This document shows, in pieces, positions 9,301-20,114 of a stretch of 20,114 bases of DNA (position 1 is the first letter of the stretch; each line of letters starts with the position of its first letter). Source of the stretch: Chloromonas sp. AAM2 (lineage: Eukaryota > Chlorophyta > Chlorophyceae > Chlamydomonadales > Chlamydomonadaceae); NCBI GenBank assembly GCA_004335635.1, contig QAXH01004682.1, forward strand, positions 8,305 to 28,418, read 5' to 3'. The notes under the pieces are model-generated. The model was not told where the DNA came from and did not search any database. It saw only the letters and a list, made by a program, of their open reading frames with translations. The translations under genes and the position numbers were made by a program.

Positions 9301-9843
9301 GCCCTGAACAGGCAACGCAGCCAGGTGTCGTTGCTGTCCGTGCAGCTCGCAACAGCCCGGCCTGTATCCCCCGCACCACCGGCTGCCGGCCCCGCTCCCG
9401 CTCTCGGCCGGCCGTCCTACCCGCAACCCCGCACCGCACCACCGCAACCATCAGCACCACCAGCGCCTCCTGCCGCTGCTGCTGCTGTCGGCGGCCATGT
9501 GTTCAACACCAACCCGCAAAAGCCGCAAACTGATCCCGCCAAGTTCGCAATCTCGGCCACCAACACCAATGCCACAACCAGGGCAGCCGGGCCATCCGTC
9601 CCGCAGCTTACGCCCCGTCCTGACGGCCCCATTGCCAGCAGTGCTGCTGCAGCACCAGCACCTGCCATACACAGCAGGAGCGGCAGCAGCTGCGGCGATG
9701 TTCAGCCAGCAGTGATGGTCCCCGGCCTGCTTCCTCCACCACCAGCCACAGCTAGGCAGCCCTGGGCAGGCCCAGTGATCCACAAGGTCCGGTATGGAGG
9801 CTCCGGTAATGTCTCCCCGCAAGTGGCATCTGGCTCTGGCTGA
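6369..9843 (+). CDS. DUF506 / PDDEXK-like (PDDEXK_6) family protein
   Basis: Proposed exons: 6369-6425, 6535-6654, 6963-7057, 7202-7286, 7527-7571, 8034-8174, 8620-9843 (588 residues). Family signatures from exon 3 on: VDAVLLAAMLSERGYSVLVRC (81-101 region), CFRNLRHEF (111-119), VFVRCESGDYEGVEL, VDPNFREQF, AIPQPT, PEEFVG (161-166), then the hallmark IPPWRR near 193-198 and KW at 205-206. DUF506 proteins have a fold related to PD-(D/E)XK nucleases, but no biochemical activity is generally established; an Arabidopsis member, RXR1, restrains root-hair growth. A segment FPTDTTGW (239-246) follows the domain, then about 340 Gln-, Ala- and Pro-rich residues of low complexity, unlike land-plant members, which usually end near the KW motif. 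Exons 3-7 are well supported. Exons 1-2 and the start (ATG with G at -3 and G at +4) rest only on open frame, splice sites and phase 0 joins. Confidence 0.82.
7592..7608. repeat. (ATG)n trinucleotide microsatellite
   Basis: Five to six ATG/GAT units about 20 bases inside DUF506 intron 5, just after the donor at 7572. Confidence 0.9.
8290..8317. repeat. 14-bp direct tandem duplication
   Basis: ATGTGTCAGTTGGG occurs twice back to back (8290-8303 and 8304-8317) in DUF506 intron 6. It looks like a recent slippage duplication. Confidence 0.95.
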
Positions 9844-12800
9844 TTCAAACAAGCAGTTGTGTGATGCAGCCTTGCTGCACCACATGTGGGCCTCCACACG
9901 AGCCGACTGCAATTGACGGACTCCGCCAGACAGTCCAGGCCCAGTCGACACGCCAACGCAATGCACATGGCCTGCACTGTAGATCATGCAATGTACTGGA
10001 GTCAGCTGCACCACCCATATCAGCTTGGTGGCTGTGCACAGTTCAGTGCCATTTGCAGGTGTGGATAAGTTGGTGCTGGTGGGGTGCACAGATCATAGCA
10101 GCAGGAATGATCTCACGTGGGCCTAATGCAATAGCGCCACAGGCTGTAGCGGTTGTGTCCTGCAGACAACGGGCACAGGAGGCGGCATATCCTACCGGTG
10201 TATTTACAGCATGGACAGGAGTGGTCATAGAGCAGTGCCAGTAGCCTATCCAGTTGGAATGTTGGCAGCCGGATGCCAGACCCAGGCGTGATGGCGGGAT
10301 ATTTGACAGTGCGTTCAACCACACAAAGGGTGGCACAAGGGCGTGCAACTCCGTGGAGCGTGCGGTATGGGGCAGAGTAGGCGTCAGCGCACAGAGTCAA
10401 CGGTTGGAGGCGTCCAATGGGCAAGATGCAAGCAGCTCACTAGGAGGTGTAGGAAGGGGCGATACCCAGGCACGAGAGGATCGGCTGAGACGTCTAAGTC
10501 TGTGTCTGTGGTGATGGATTTCGGCCGGAATGAGTGCGAAGCATGTGGGTGGTTAGCAGTTGATGTTGAGAACCTGTCTGCTGCAGATTGTTGGGCGTGG
10601 GTGGGAGCTCTGGAAGGCGTTTGGCAATTCCAGCTCTCGCTCCCACATGATGTCAACATGGTGATGTGTGGTCGTCGTCCCAGCACCCTGCAGTGTGGCC
10701 GTGGACCCGGGTGTGAATGCGCATGGATCAGTTGCGTGGCGTGCAGGCACAGGGCCACATGAGCGAATGAGAGCAAGCCTTGGCTACTGTATTTCCAGGC
10801 ATCAGGCAGCGAAATGCATGTGACACGTGGGTCGAAGCTTCTGTGACGACTGCAGCAGCAAGACAACAGACAGGGACCATGCCAATTGGCATAATGTCGG
10901 AGAAAACCCAGATCTGTGGCGCTGATAGTGATATAATAGGGGGCGCCGCCAGGCAAAGGCAGTCCTGGTTTGTGAAGATTGTTCGGATAAGAGTGGGGTG
11001 TGATTGCATGGAGCGGAAGCAGGTAAGGCAATGGCATGCCACAAGCGTGGGCTATGTGTTTCTAGGCCTAGTGGGACAACTCTGCCGCTCTTTGCAGAAA
11101 AGAGGCATTCTTGAGGGACATTCATATCCATGGTCAGCACGGTTACCAGACTCGACCCTGGTGCTTAGATAACTGAAGGGTGGCAGCGGCAGGCATGTCA
11201 CGGTACATTCAACTTGTGTGTGGCTATGACACAGGGCATCAGGCCTTGCACTCTCCCACCTTCATCCAGAAACCGTTTCTGGAGGCGTTTCTGTAGGTTT
11301 CTTTCGCGAGGGTTTTCCATCTTTCTTTCAGGACCTCTCAGTAGGCGTCACGAGTTCATGATATCTGACGGGACAGCACATTTTCTGTCTTCAGCTCTTG
11401 GAATTCAAAAGCGCAGCATACTGCTGAGCTCGCTTGGCTGTCACTTCAAGTAGGAAAAGGATAGGTGTGGATGGATTCTTCGTCAAGTGGTGTGGGAGTT
11501 GAAGCGTGTGTTTAGTGGTCTCTCACATGGCATAAAAGCAAGCTTACTTTGCTGCAATGTCTCGTGTCTTGCATTAATAGAAGAGGAATGGGTGAGTTTG
11601 AAGAGCTGGTGTGATTAGTGTGTTGCTTGTGCATAGCACAGCTCTTCATCGGTTGGGTGAGGTTGGGTGAATATATCCGTTGGGTGTGCTAGTGCTTTTG
11701 AATTCTCCTTATGGCCGGCAGCGAGCAGCTGTGCTCCGTGCCTTCATTGATTGTTAAAAAAACAAGTTTTTGGGGATGGATTCGCTTCTGTTGAAAACAA
11801 GGGGGATGCTTCATTGGATGCTTTATGGGCCATAGAGCTTGGCTAATGAATGTTGGCGAATTTATGTTTTGCGAAAGCCAATTCTGGTCTTGACCTTGGG
11901 CCGTGCATTGTGCATGCAGTGGTCTTCGGTCGCTTGACAAGAAAGGGCAGGGCCTCATGCATGCATGCAGTTCAGTGGCTGTTTGAAAGCTAGCTGGGCT
12001 TCAGCGCATGGATTGCGTGCATGGCATGGGCTGTTGGCATGCATACAAGCAGTGGTCTGCATGCCGGCCCTGGTCGCCCTAACCTTGACCAACATACGAA
12101 CATGCTGCAAGAAACGATTCATGTCGCACACGCATGGCGTACCCCTTGTCGCACTTTGCATGTGGCAGCCACACACTTGATAGGCCATAGCTACAGAGCC
12201 TACAGGCTGGCATGAGTGGTTGGCCCACATAGCACAATGCACAAGGGTTTAAGCCCAATGTGGTGAATACAGTGGTCAGCTGCAGGCTCACCAGAGTCTA
12301 GGCACGGACGGCTAGCAATATCTAGCGATTTTGGTAGTTCATGCAGGGAATTGTGCTCGTGTACAAGCAAAAAGATGGAAGCGCAATCAATTTATGCAAC
12401 GGTTGTGAGGAGCGACTTTAAACTATGAGCTCGGTACACAAGTGTAAGGCAGGCCTAGTCTATCCACGCCAAGGCTGATGGCCTGCTTGAGGAAGGGTTG
12501 CTATTTGCTGCATGTTTGGTGGGCCACAGCAGCAGTGAACGGTGCCGGCTGAAAGTCTTTCCCACATGAATTGATCTGATCTGTTGTGGCACTGTTGTGG
12601 TGCTGGTTCACTGTGGAAGTACAGCATCTGTAAAGACGAATCATGCGAGGTACCAGAATTCACAATCAACCAACTGTGGTGTGCAAGGACCACCCGGTAC
12701 ATTCAGAACCAGCCGTGCGATCAATAGCCGGCACCTTCCAGCACCAACTAAGCTGACCGTGCACATGTGTGCTAGCAAAGTCTGCTCACCACATCAGCAG

Positions 12801-13144
12801 TGTTGGCATATTCTGAAAGCGGCATCATACTGAACGCGCTGTTGTTTCAGAATTGAATCAAAGACTTCAACATACATTGCGTGACTGCAAAAAAAAGAAA
12901 TTATAAATGAAGCCTTGTTTGTTGGTCAAAGTTTGGGCGCAGCGGTAGGGTGTCGAGCACGGGCAACGGGACAAAACGTCTGGCACAAGGTGTCGGCAAC
13001 TCAACTGCAGCTCAACTGCTTACTGTACTTGCAACACCACACAAGCGCAACCGTGTAGTGCACAATAATCTTGTAAATAGTAATGGGCTGCGCAGGATAT
13101 GATACCGCCTGTGAGCTTTGCGTGAACTTGAGCGCAAGCTCCTC
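9844..13144. other. 3.3-kb region between convergent genes, no gene recognised
   Basis: The DUF506 gene (plus) and the Ap4A phosphorylase gene (minus) end towards each other here, so both 3' UTRs lie inside. Open frames of 80-217 codons exist on both strands (for example 10780-11172 plus and 10384-11037 minus), but none shows family motifs, consistent codon bias or phase-matched splicing. The first plus-strand TGTAA, the usual algal poly(A) signal, is at 12443-12447, about 2.6 kb after the DUF506 stop. A palindrome CCAGAAACCGTTTCTGG is at 11266-11282. The region around 11950-12060 is rich in TGCATGC. Confidence 0.5.
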
Positions 13145-16100
13145 CTAGCGCCAGGGGTAACCGACAGCCGCCAGTATGTTGCTGGGGCCCCGGCTGCGAA
13201 CATACTCCACACCCTCTTGATCGCGTACGAGCAAAGTTCCGGCGAACCCCAAGGCACTGCGCGGCAGTAGACAGGCATTGTGTTGTTACCTGTAGCAACT
13301 GGGATTGTGTAAGAAAAGATTCTTACCCATCTGCACACCTGGATTGCAATGGCATCCATGTCCTGGGAAATCACCACGCAAGGACTTTGCATGCCTAGCT
13401 AACCTGCTGGGACGGAAACTGACCCAAGATTATCTCAAAATTTGAAAAAGAACACCATATGTTGTTTTGTCCCTGAGTTGCGGGACACATCCCTTCTGCG
13501 CATTGCGCGCATCGACACGGATGTGAAAAGACAACAACAACAACAACAACAACACAAAGCAGCGAAATGTCTGGGCAAGACATGTGACAAGCGGTGATGG
13601 TTGGAATCCCACCTCCCCCTTCGAACTCTTAGTATGTTCATTCACCTTGAGTAGGTGTCTTATAAATTAGGCTTTGGTGCTGCTTTATTGAGTATCTGCC
13701 TATTCTTGACAGACAGCACAGGTATGAAGTCTATGAGGCCGTCCTCGCTGCACGTCGCTGGAGCCACGATATGGGCTTGTTTGCTTCTAACTGTGTGTTC
13801 TCTCCCAATGCCATGTGACCACCGGGCCCAACAATCCGCCAGTTACACACTCTGCCTGGCCATCCCTTTCAACTCACTTTACCGCCAGGGGCCCGTCACA
13901 CTCCTGTGACCGGGGCACCATAACCATCCACTGGGTGGTTAGAAGTACGTTATAAGACAGTTGCTCGCCGGCCCCTGCCGCCCTCTCCACCTTCCCACAT
14001 AACCCGTGACCTGAGTCCGACTCTATGCCATTGCTTGCGGCTGGTACACCTTGTGGGCTAGCTTGTAGCTGGCCTTCTGCTCGATTACGAACAACACCAG
14101 CCATGCTATCTGATGCATCACTTGTAGCACCAGCCACGGGGTCAGGTGCAGGGTTGGATGAGGATGTATTTTCTTCCACCCGGCTGGGCTTGCCGGTCCA
14201 GCGGCAGCAGCAGCTGAGCAGCGCCTGGCAGGCAGCGGCCAGCTGCAGTGGCGACGGATCCAGCGGCAGCTGCACGGCACCTGCCTGCCAGGGCAGGCTT
14301 CGTACCGGAAACGGCTCCAGGAAACCGACAGACGCTGTGGCGAAGGCTGCGTGTAGGGCCAGCTGAATGGGCGGTGCGGGAGGCAGGGCGGGCGCGAGGG
14401 GGAGCGGAACCACCTGCATCACGTGTTACAGACAGCCAGTATGCTCCACACACAGGCATGTCAATGCAAGCAACCGCAACAAGTTGCGTGTCCAAAGAGC
14501 TTGACAAGAGCATGATGACCTACTTGCACGTGTTTGTGGGGCTGGCTGCGGCCCGAGTGCGGCCCACAGTTGTAGAACGCCAGGCCGCCGGCGGGCATTG
14601 CCTGCAAATAAGGAAACGCAATACACATCATCGGACATGAGTGTACTCACCTTCATCTGTCGCACAGTATCACAAACTTGCAGGCCTCACATGCACACAA
14701 GGAGCAATGAGACTGCCGCAGCTTGCCATGCAGTGAGCAGGTTTCTAGGCTTCCTCTTATGTGCGTTCTTGTCTTGTTCTGTTGCACAGCAACTTCAAAC
14801 CGACACTGCACGAACCTGCAGGAGGCAAGTATTCACCATGGTGGTTCCTCTGAAACCAACAGTCATTCTAAATTGAACAGCCTTGGACAGACTGCTGTGC
14901 TATTGGCAATGTGCGGGAATGCATGGCTTGTTCCATTGTTACCATCGTCACTCCTACCTTGAGCAACCGCCATGTGGCGTCCCAGTCACTGGCGTTCAAC
15001 GGGTCTGACTGGGGCTGAAACGTTCGAGTAACCACCTGAAACGTACAAGAAAACAAACAAGGGTCTGAAGCAGATGTGGTGGCAGCGATACCATGTGGAC
15101 TACAGCGACTCACTGGTAGACAGACCCATTTCGCTGCCTACAAAGATGGCGTTATCACTGCGGTACAAGCCTGGCAAAGCAAGGCCAAGCCAGATGGCGG
15201 TACCACCTTCCTTGCAACTGATTCCAAAGCCTATTCGTGCATGTGTGCTGGCCAAGAGCAGCTGTCTGACCCATTGGTGCCCTTTGTGCAGGGTCCTTGT
15301 GATATTCAGATGATATGTAAGATGCGAATGAAACCGATGGAAAACCGTCAGTGGATCCGACAAACCATGGTGCACTTTCGAAACTCACTAACCCCCTGAT
15401 GCTGTCCCATGCCAAGCGCCCTACATCGTCTTACCAGGCAGTGATGGGGCACCACATTGAACTTGTTGAGCACCAGGGTGTGGGTGTCGCTCAGCTGGCC
15501 CACCTGCACGTGTGCACATCACGTGATGGCGGTTTCTCACTGCACATTCCGCAGTGTCCCGGCTGTGATGTACCTCGTTTTATGATGTGCCAAGGTGCAA
15601 CTTGAGCCTTGCGAGCCATTGAACTAAAGCGTCAGCTGTTATCCACATTGGCGAGCAAACCAGCTCTCATGTCACACACGCACAGCCTTGAAAACTGAGG
15701 AAGCCAATGCATCAACCTTACCGTCAGTTCTGGTTCAGGAGGGAGAAACGGATTCCGCCATGCCGGCTTTGGACCGTTTCCTTCTGCGACATGCGCATGC
15801 CCACCACATACAAATAGTCAAAACGGCAGACTGAACGACTGCTTAGTAACAGATTGCATGGTTTGGTATCTGCAACCTATGATCCCAACGAAGCAGCCAG
15901 ACCGGTTGCATAACCGACAAGCTGTGTGGTTGACTCCTGTCACATCATCTGGGAAGAGCTAGTTGTGGGGGGCAGCGTGGAGGCGGACCAAGCAAGTGAG
16001 CAAGTAGCAATCAATCAACCAACAACGAGAAACCCGACAGGCAGAGGACATCAAGCAGCCCTGCCTCAGAATGTAGGAGAGAGTTAGGCCCTTCGGGTTA

Positions 16101-16772
16101 GCCTGGTTAGGCACTGGTTGGCCTGTTTGCCAACCAGGAGCTAACCGTGCCCGCCCAACCATACCAACCATAAGTGCACCTGCTGGTGGCGGCCCACTGG
16201 GCTTGGCCTTGAGCGCTGTGGCCAGTCTGATGACCCATGCCAGCCCTGTGCCAGCGTCAGTGACAAGTTCGGTCTGCATGCAGACAAGTCAGGACAAGCA
16301 AGAGACATGTTACATCTGACAGACTGACCGTGTGCGATCAATTCAAAAAAATCGATGTCATCACTTTTGATCATGTCACTAGTTTCAGTGATGTTACCCC
16401 TTACCCCTGCAGTAACGCTTGCCAACTCGTTACATGGTTGCGGCTAGTAGTACAATATGCTCTCCCATGATTGTGTGCATGATAGTGCGCATCCATGTGT
16501 GTGTCCATGAACTGTGCTGAGGGCGAGGTGCATCCCTGTCTTGTGACATCTCCTGGCATCACGAGCTGTATGGATATCTCCTGGTCAAGGGTACTGCATG
16601 GACATGTATGACGTCATGGATGACGCGGGTGAGTGTGTCTGTCAGAGTTTGTATTGCGCTGTATCACCTACTGCAATCGCACCGTTGTCTCTGTCTGAGT
16701 GGCAGCGCCGCACTGCTGGGCTGCATCGTACTTGATCAGAGTCTGGGTCCAAATGTCTGACTGCTCTAGCAT
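13145..16772 (-). CDS. APA: ATP adenylyltransferase / Ap4A phosphorylase
   Basis: The family splits diadenosine tetraphosphate with phosphate to ADP and ATP, controlling dinucleoside polyphosphate levels. Exons: 16772-16683, 16273-16180, 15783-15722, 15503-15435, 15035-14958, 14601-14524, 14413-13878, 13256-13145; every junction keeps phase, giving 372 residues ending in TAG. Motifs in order: IWTQTLIKYDAA; NPFLPPEPELT; LSDTHTLVLNKFNVVPHHCL; VVTRTFQPQSDPL; GGLAFYNCGPHSGRSQPHKH; VQVVPLPL; SYNVLLTTQWMVMVPRS; NALGFAGTLLVR. The PHKHVQ segment (H153, H155, Q157) is the HxHxQ active site of the GalT/Apa branch; the second His is the expected AMP-accepting nucleophile. About 150 residues separate this site from SYN (310), longer than in the 321-residue yeast Apa1, with a Ser/Gly/Ala-rich low-complexity insert. 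The frame is open upstream to an ATG at 16880, so the N-terminus may be longer. No TGTAA was found just after the stop. Confidence 0.92.
13531..13554. repeat. (CAA)8 trinucleotide microsatellite
   Basis: Eight CAA units (GTT on the minus strand) within the long last intron, 13877-13257, of the Ap4A phosphorylase gene. Confidence 0.97.
16096..16146. repeat. Two-stem hairpin in an intron
   Basis: CTGGTTGGC (16114-16122) and GCCAACCAG (16129-16137) pair perfectly around a 6-base loop. Outside them, GGTTAGC (16096-16102) pairs with GCTAACC (16140-16146). The left arm is built of degenerate GGTTAG/GGTTGG units. It sits in Ap4A phosphorylase intron 2, close to the candidate donors at 16179 and 16164. 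Confidence 0.85.
16609..16616. promoter_or_regulatory. TGACGTCA palindrome (bZIP-type site)
   Basis: A perfect 8-base TGACGTCA, followed five bases later by TGACGCG, in intron 1 of the Ap4A phosphorylase gene. The motif is the classic CREB/TGA bZIP site. A function here is speculative, since an 8-mer can occur by chance. Confidence 0.25.
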
Positions 16773-18242
16773 TTCATGGGCGGCTGTCAAAGATGGCTCT
16801 GATGCTGCATGATTACTGATTATGTTAGCTGCACTTAGTTGATGTCTTGAAACCCTTGGCAGCTTGTCAGCCCCCTGCACAGTGTGCGCGTAGGCTCCGG
16901 TCGCGGGAAACTCAGGGTAGGAACATCAAGATTGACACGTCAGCATCCGACTATCTACCTGGCGCGGTGGCGGTTGCACACGGAGGGTTGGGCGCAGGCT
17001 GTGCGCGCCCAGCTGGAGGCAGCGCATCGGCTGTGATTGCGCATGCAAGCAAGGTGGTTGTCCTTTCTGAAAGGAAGGATGGCGACCACAGTGGCTGTAC
17101 TCATGCGAACTGGTTGAAAGCGGCCAGCATGCACAGCTGCATCTGCAATGCCACATCCGCACGGCCACCATTTCAAACTTCACAGTCGCACGTGTTCGCG
17201 TCGCACGTGCAGAAGAGGTTTGAGCCAACTACATGTATGCTGTGCGATCCGCCACCTGCTGGCCTTGCGACAATACAGAAATCAGCACAAACAGCCGCTC
17301 AATTGGGCTGACTAGCTGTCCTGCCCAAAGCCCGTACGTGTTATGTGGAAGCGTGTAATTTACATACAGTGCTATGCTCTGTGAGAGGCAAGACCGCTCT
17401 ACAAATTGTTTCCTGCTGTACATGCCTTTGAAACAAGGGCGCAGAAATCGGTGCTTTGTGTTGATCGAGGCAGTTTGTTCAGCATGCTTCTCATGTCCTG
17501 CCTGCCTGATAACTGAGGCTGGATCTGATCTGCACACCGTTGTGACCAGAACTGACACCATGTTACAAGTCACCTGCAAAACCTTGGCGCAAAACTGCGC
17601 ACGCATACGAGGGCTAACGAAACGATTGACGTGCGGTTCAGCATGGTCGTGCACCGTGGGCACAGCCATGATAGCATGAAAGAAGCACTAACCACTTGAC
17701 ATAAGCACCTTTTGGACCAGCATAGCAGGGGCAACAACACTTGTGTCACGTGTGCGTGCCACTGAAGGCCCACTGTCTGCCTTGCATATGGCAAACCCTG
17801 GCTGTCTGTATGTCAGGCAGTGCCCCAGCGTAATCTGTCCTGTGACACCCGTCACGGGCCAGCGATGCATGTATGAGCGTCTCTTGCCTCAGTCATGCAC
17901 CAGTGCACAGCTGGTGTGTGCCAGCAGCTGTTGGGCTCCACCATAACAGCTCATGCAGCAAGCGTGCTGAGCAGCTGCCATGGCTGCTCTTGCAACTGAC
18001 ATGGCTGGTGCATGCAGAAAGCATGGCCGTGAATGTGTGCGCCTCCAACCGGGTCCATAGCATACATGTAATGGGCAGTGAAGCCATTTGCTGTCCAGGT
18101 TGCAGTTCCAGACTGAATATAGTTGGCCTAAATAAGGTTGACAGCAGTCGTGAGCTGTTCTGCCATGATTGGCAGCTGTAAGGCTGCTGACTCGCCGAGC
18201 TGTGGCTGCCAACCTTGTCTTTGTGCCGCACACCGGGAAGCT
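16773..18242. other. Spacer between the E2 and Ap4A phosphorylase genes
   Basis: Both flanking genes read leftwards, so this should hold the E2 3' UTR and the Ap4A phosphorylase promoter. A 154-codon plus-strand frame (16847-17311) has no recognisable motif. TGTAATTTACA at 17354-17364 contains a TGTAA in each orientation. Confidence 0.5.
17563..17567 (-). terminator. Candidate poly(A) signal TGTAA for the E2 gene
   Basis: TGTAA on the minus strand about 675 bases after the E2 stop. TGTAA is the usual poly(A) signal in volvocalean algae and the distance is normal for their long 3' UTRs. A second minus-strand copy is at 17360-17364. Confidence 0.3.
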
Positions 18243-19586
<1,344 letters not shown>

Positions 19587-20114
19587 GCTGCGCCTTGCGC
19601 TCCTGGTAGGCTTCTTGTTGTCGCCTAAGCAGAGACCTCGATGTCTGGTTTCGAGCAAACTAGGAATGGGTGGATCTGAGAAGAGGGCGTGCGGCCTTGT
19701 TTGCCGCTGCTCAGAAACAAGCGCAAGTAGGGCGCGGTAGCAAGGAAAAGGTGGTCGCAACGTGTGCAACGGTCGTGCACCTTTTCAGTAACCGAAGTAA
19801 AGGGCAGACACGCACTGCTGGCAACTGTCTCGACATCGCCTTGTGTATGTAGCAACTGCCTGTACGCAAGCTTCAAACGCCGCAGCTTGTGCAACCCTCA
19901 AAAACAAGTTTGCCAGTTCTGGGACATTCCACGTTTTTGCTGTTGGCACTGACCCTGGCAACCCCGAATGCATACATGAGGCATGTCATGAACCCGGACA
20001 ATGGGCATGCATGGAAAAGACTTGCCAGTCTCCTCATTAGAATTGTGGCCAAGCGTAAAGCTATCCTGGACGGTCTGGACTGAACTCTCATTTGTGGTTT
20101 GAATAGGTGCTGTT
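19587..20114. other. Upstream flank of the E2 gene
   Basis: Expected 5' UTR and promoter of the minus-strand E2 gene. Nothing coding is recognisable on either strand. It contains dispersed-motif copy E. Confidence 0.5.
19900..19930 (+). repeat. Dispersed repeat motif, copy E
   Basis: AAAACAAG, then TTTGCCAGTTCTGGGACA, then TTCC: the same core as the inverted-repeat ends at 4704 and 4955, about 15 kb away and without a visible partner. This shows the motif is a dispersed family, not a local duplication. Confidence 0.88.

Noticed and set aside
8459..9460. 333-codon open frame on the minus strand
   Set aside because: It lies opposite the GC-rich last exon of the DUF506 gene. High GC suppresses stop codons on the antisense strand, and the translation has no family motifs.
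10384..11042. Overlapping 100-217-codon frames on both strands
   Set aside because: No recognisable domains, mixed third-position composition and no phase-consistent splice partners.
13590..13630. GGTTGGAATCC resembling a tRNA T-arm or SINE B box
   Set aside because: It differs from the GGTTCGANTCC consensus, and no acceptor or anticodon stem could be paired within the proper distance.
16847..17311. 154-codon plus-strand frame
   Set aside because: No motif and no neighbouring exon support. It falls in the promoter region of the minus-strand Ap4A phosphorylase gene.

Overview
The window reads as nuclear DNA of a chlorophycean green alga, probably volvocalean. Genes are broken into many short exons with GTGAGT/GTAAGT-type donors and (T/C)GCAG acceptors. 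Coding exons have GC-rich third positions, proteins carry Ala/Pro/Gln/Ser-rich extensions, and microsatellites and minisatellites are frequent. The proteins match plant and algal families. All exon models were built by hand from conserved protein motifs, splice consensus and reading-phase agreement.

Layout, left to right. (1) Positions 482-3057, minus strand: the 5' five exons of a PrmA-type ribosomal protein L11 methyltransferase with an organellar targeting peptide; the catalytic remainder lies beyond the left edge. (2) Positions 3058-6368: a repeat-rich stretch between divergent genes. It holds an unidentified coding-like block (4047-4607, minus), several copies of a dispersed motif, and a 286-bp element with perfect 35-bp inverted ends around (GT)25. 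(3) Positions 6369-9843, plus strand: a seven-exon DUF506 / PDDEXK-like plant-family gene with a long low-complexity C-terminal extension. (4) Positions 9844-13144: 3.3 kb with no convincing gene between two convergent genes. (5) Positions 13145-16772, minus strand: an eight-exon ATP adenylyltransferase / Ap4A phosphorylase. (6) Positions 16773-18242: intergenic, probably the downstream gene's promoter and the upstream gene's 3' UTR. (7) Positions 18243-19586, minus strand: an eight-exon ubiquitin-conjugating E2 of the UBC4/5 (UBE2D/UBC28) type, 148 residues, complete. (8) Positions 19587-20114: its upstream flank.

The four recognised genes do not form a pathway: plastid ribosome modification, a plant-type DUF506 protein, dinucleoside polyphosphate turnover and ubiquitin conjugation are ordinary housekeeping or regulatory functions side by side. 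The less ordinary points are the splice-adjacent tandem repeats, the inverted-repeat element and its dispersed copies, the orphan coding block beside it, an in-frame alternative acceptor in the DUF506 gene, and an E2 whose last intron begins inside an in-frame stop. I found no tRNA, rRNA, CRISPR array or bacterial-type operon.
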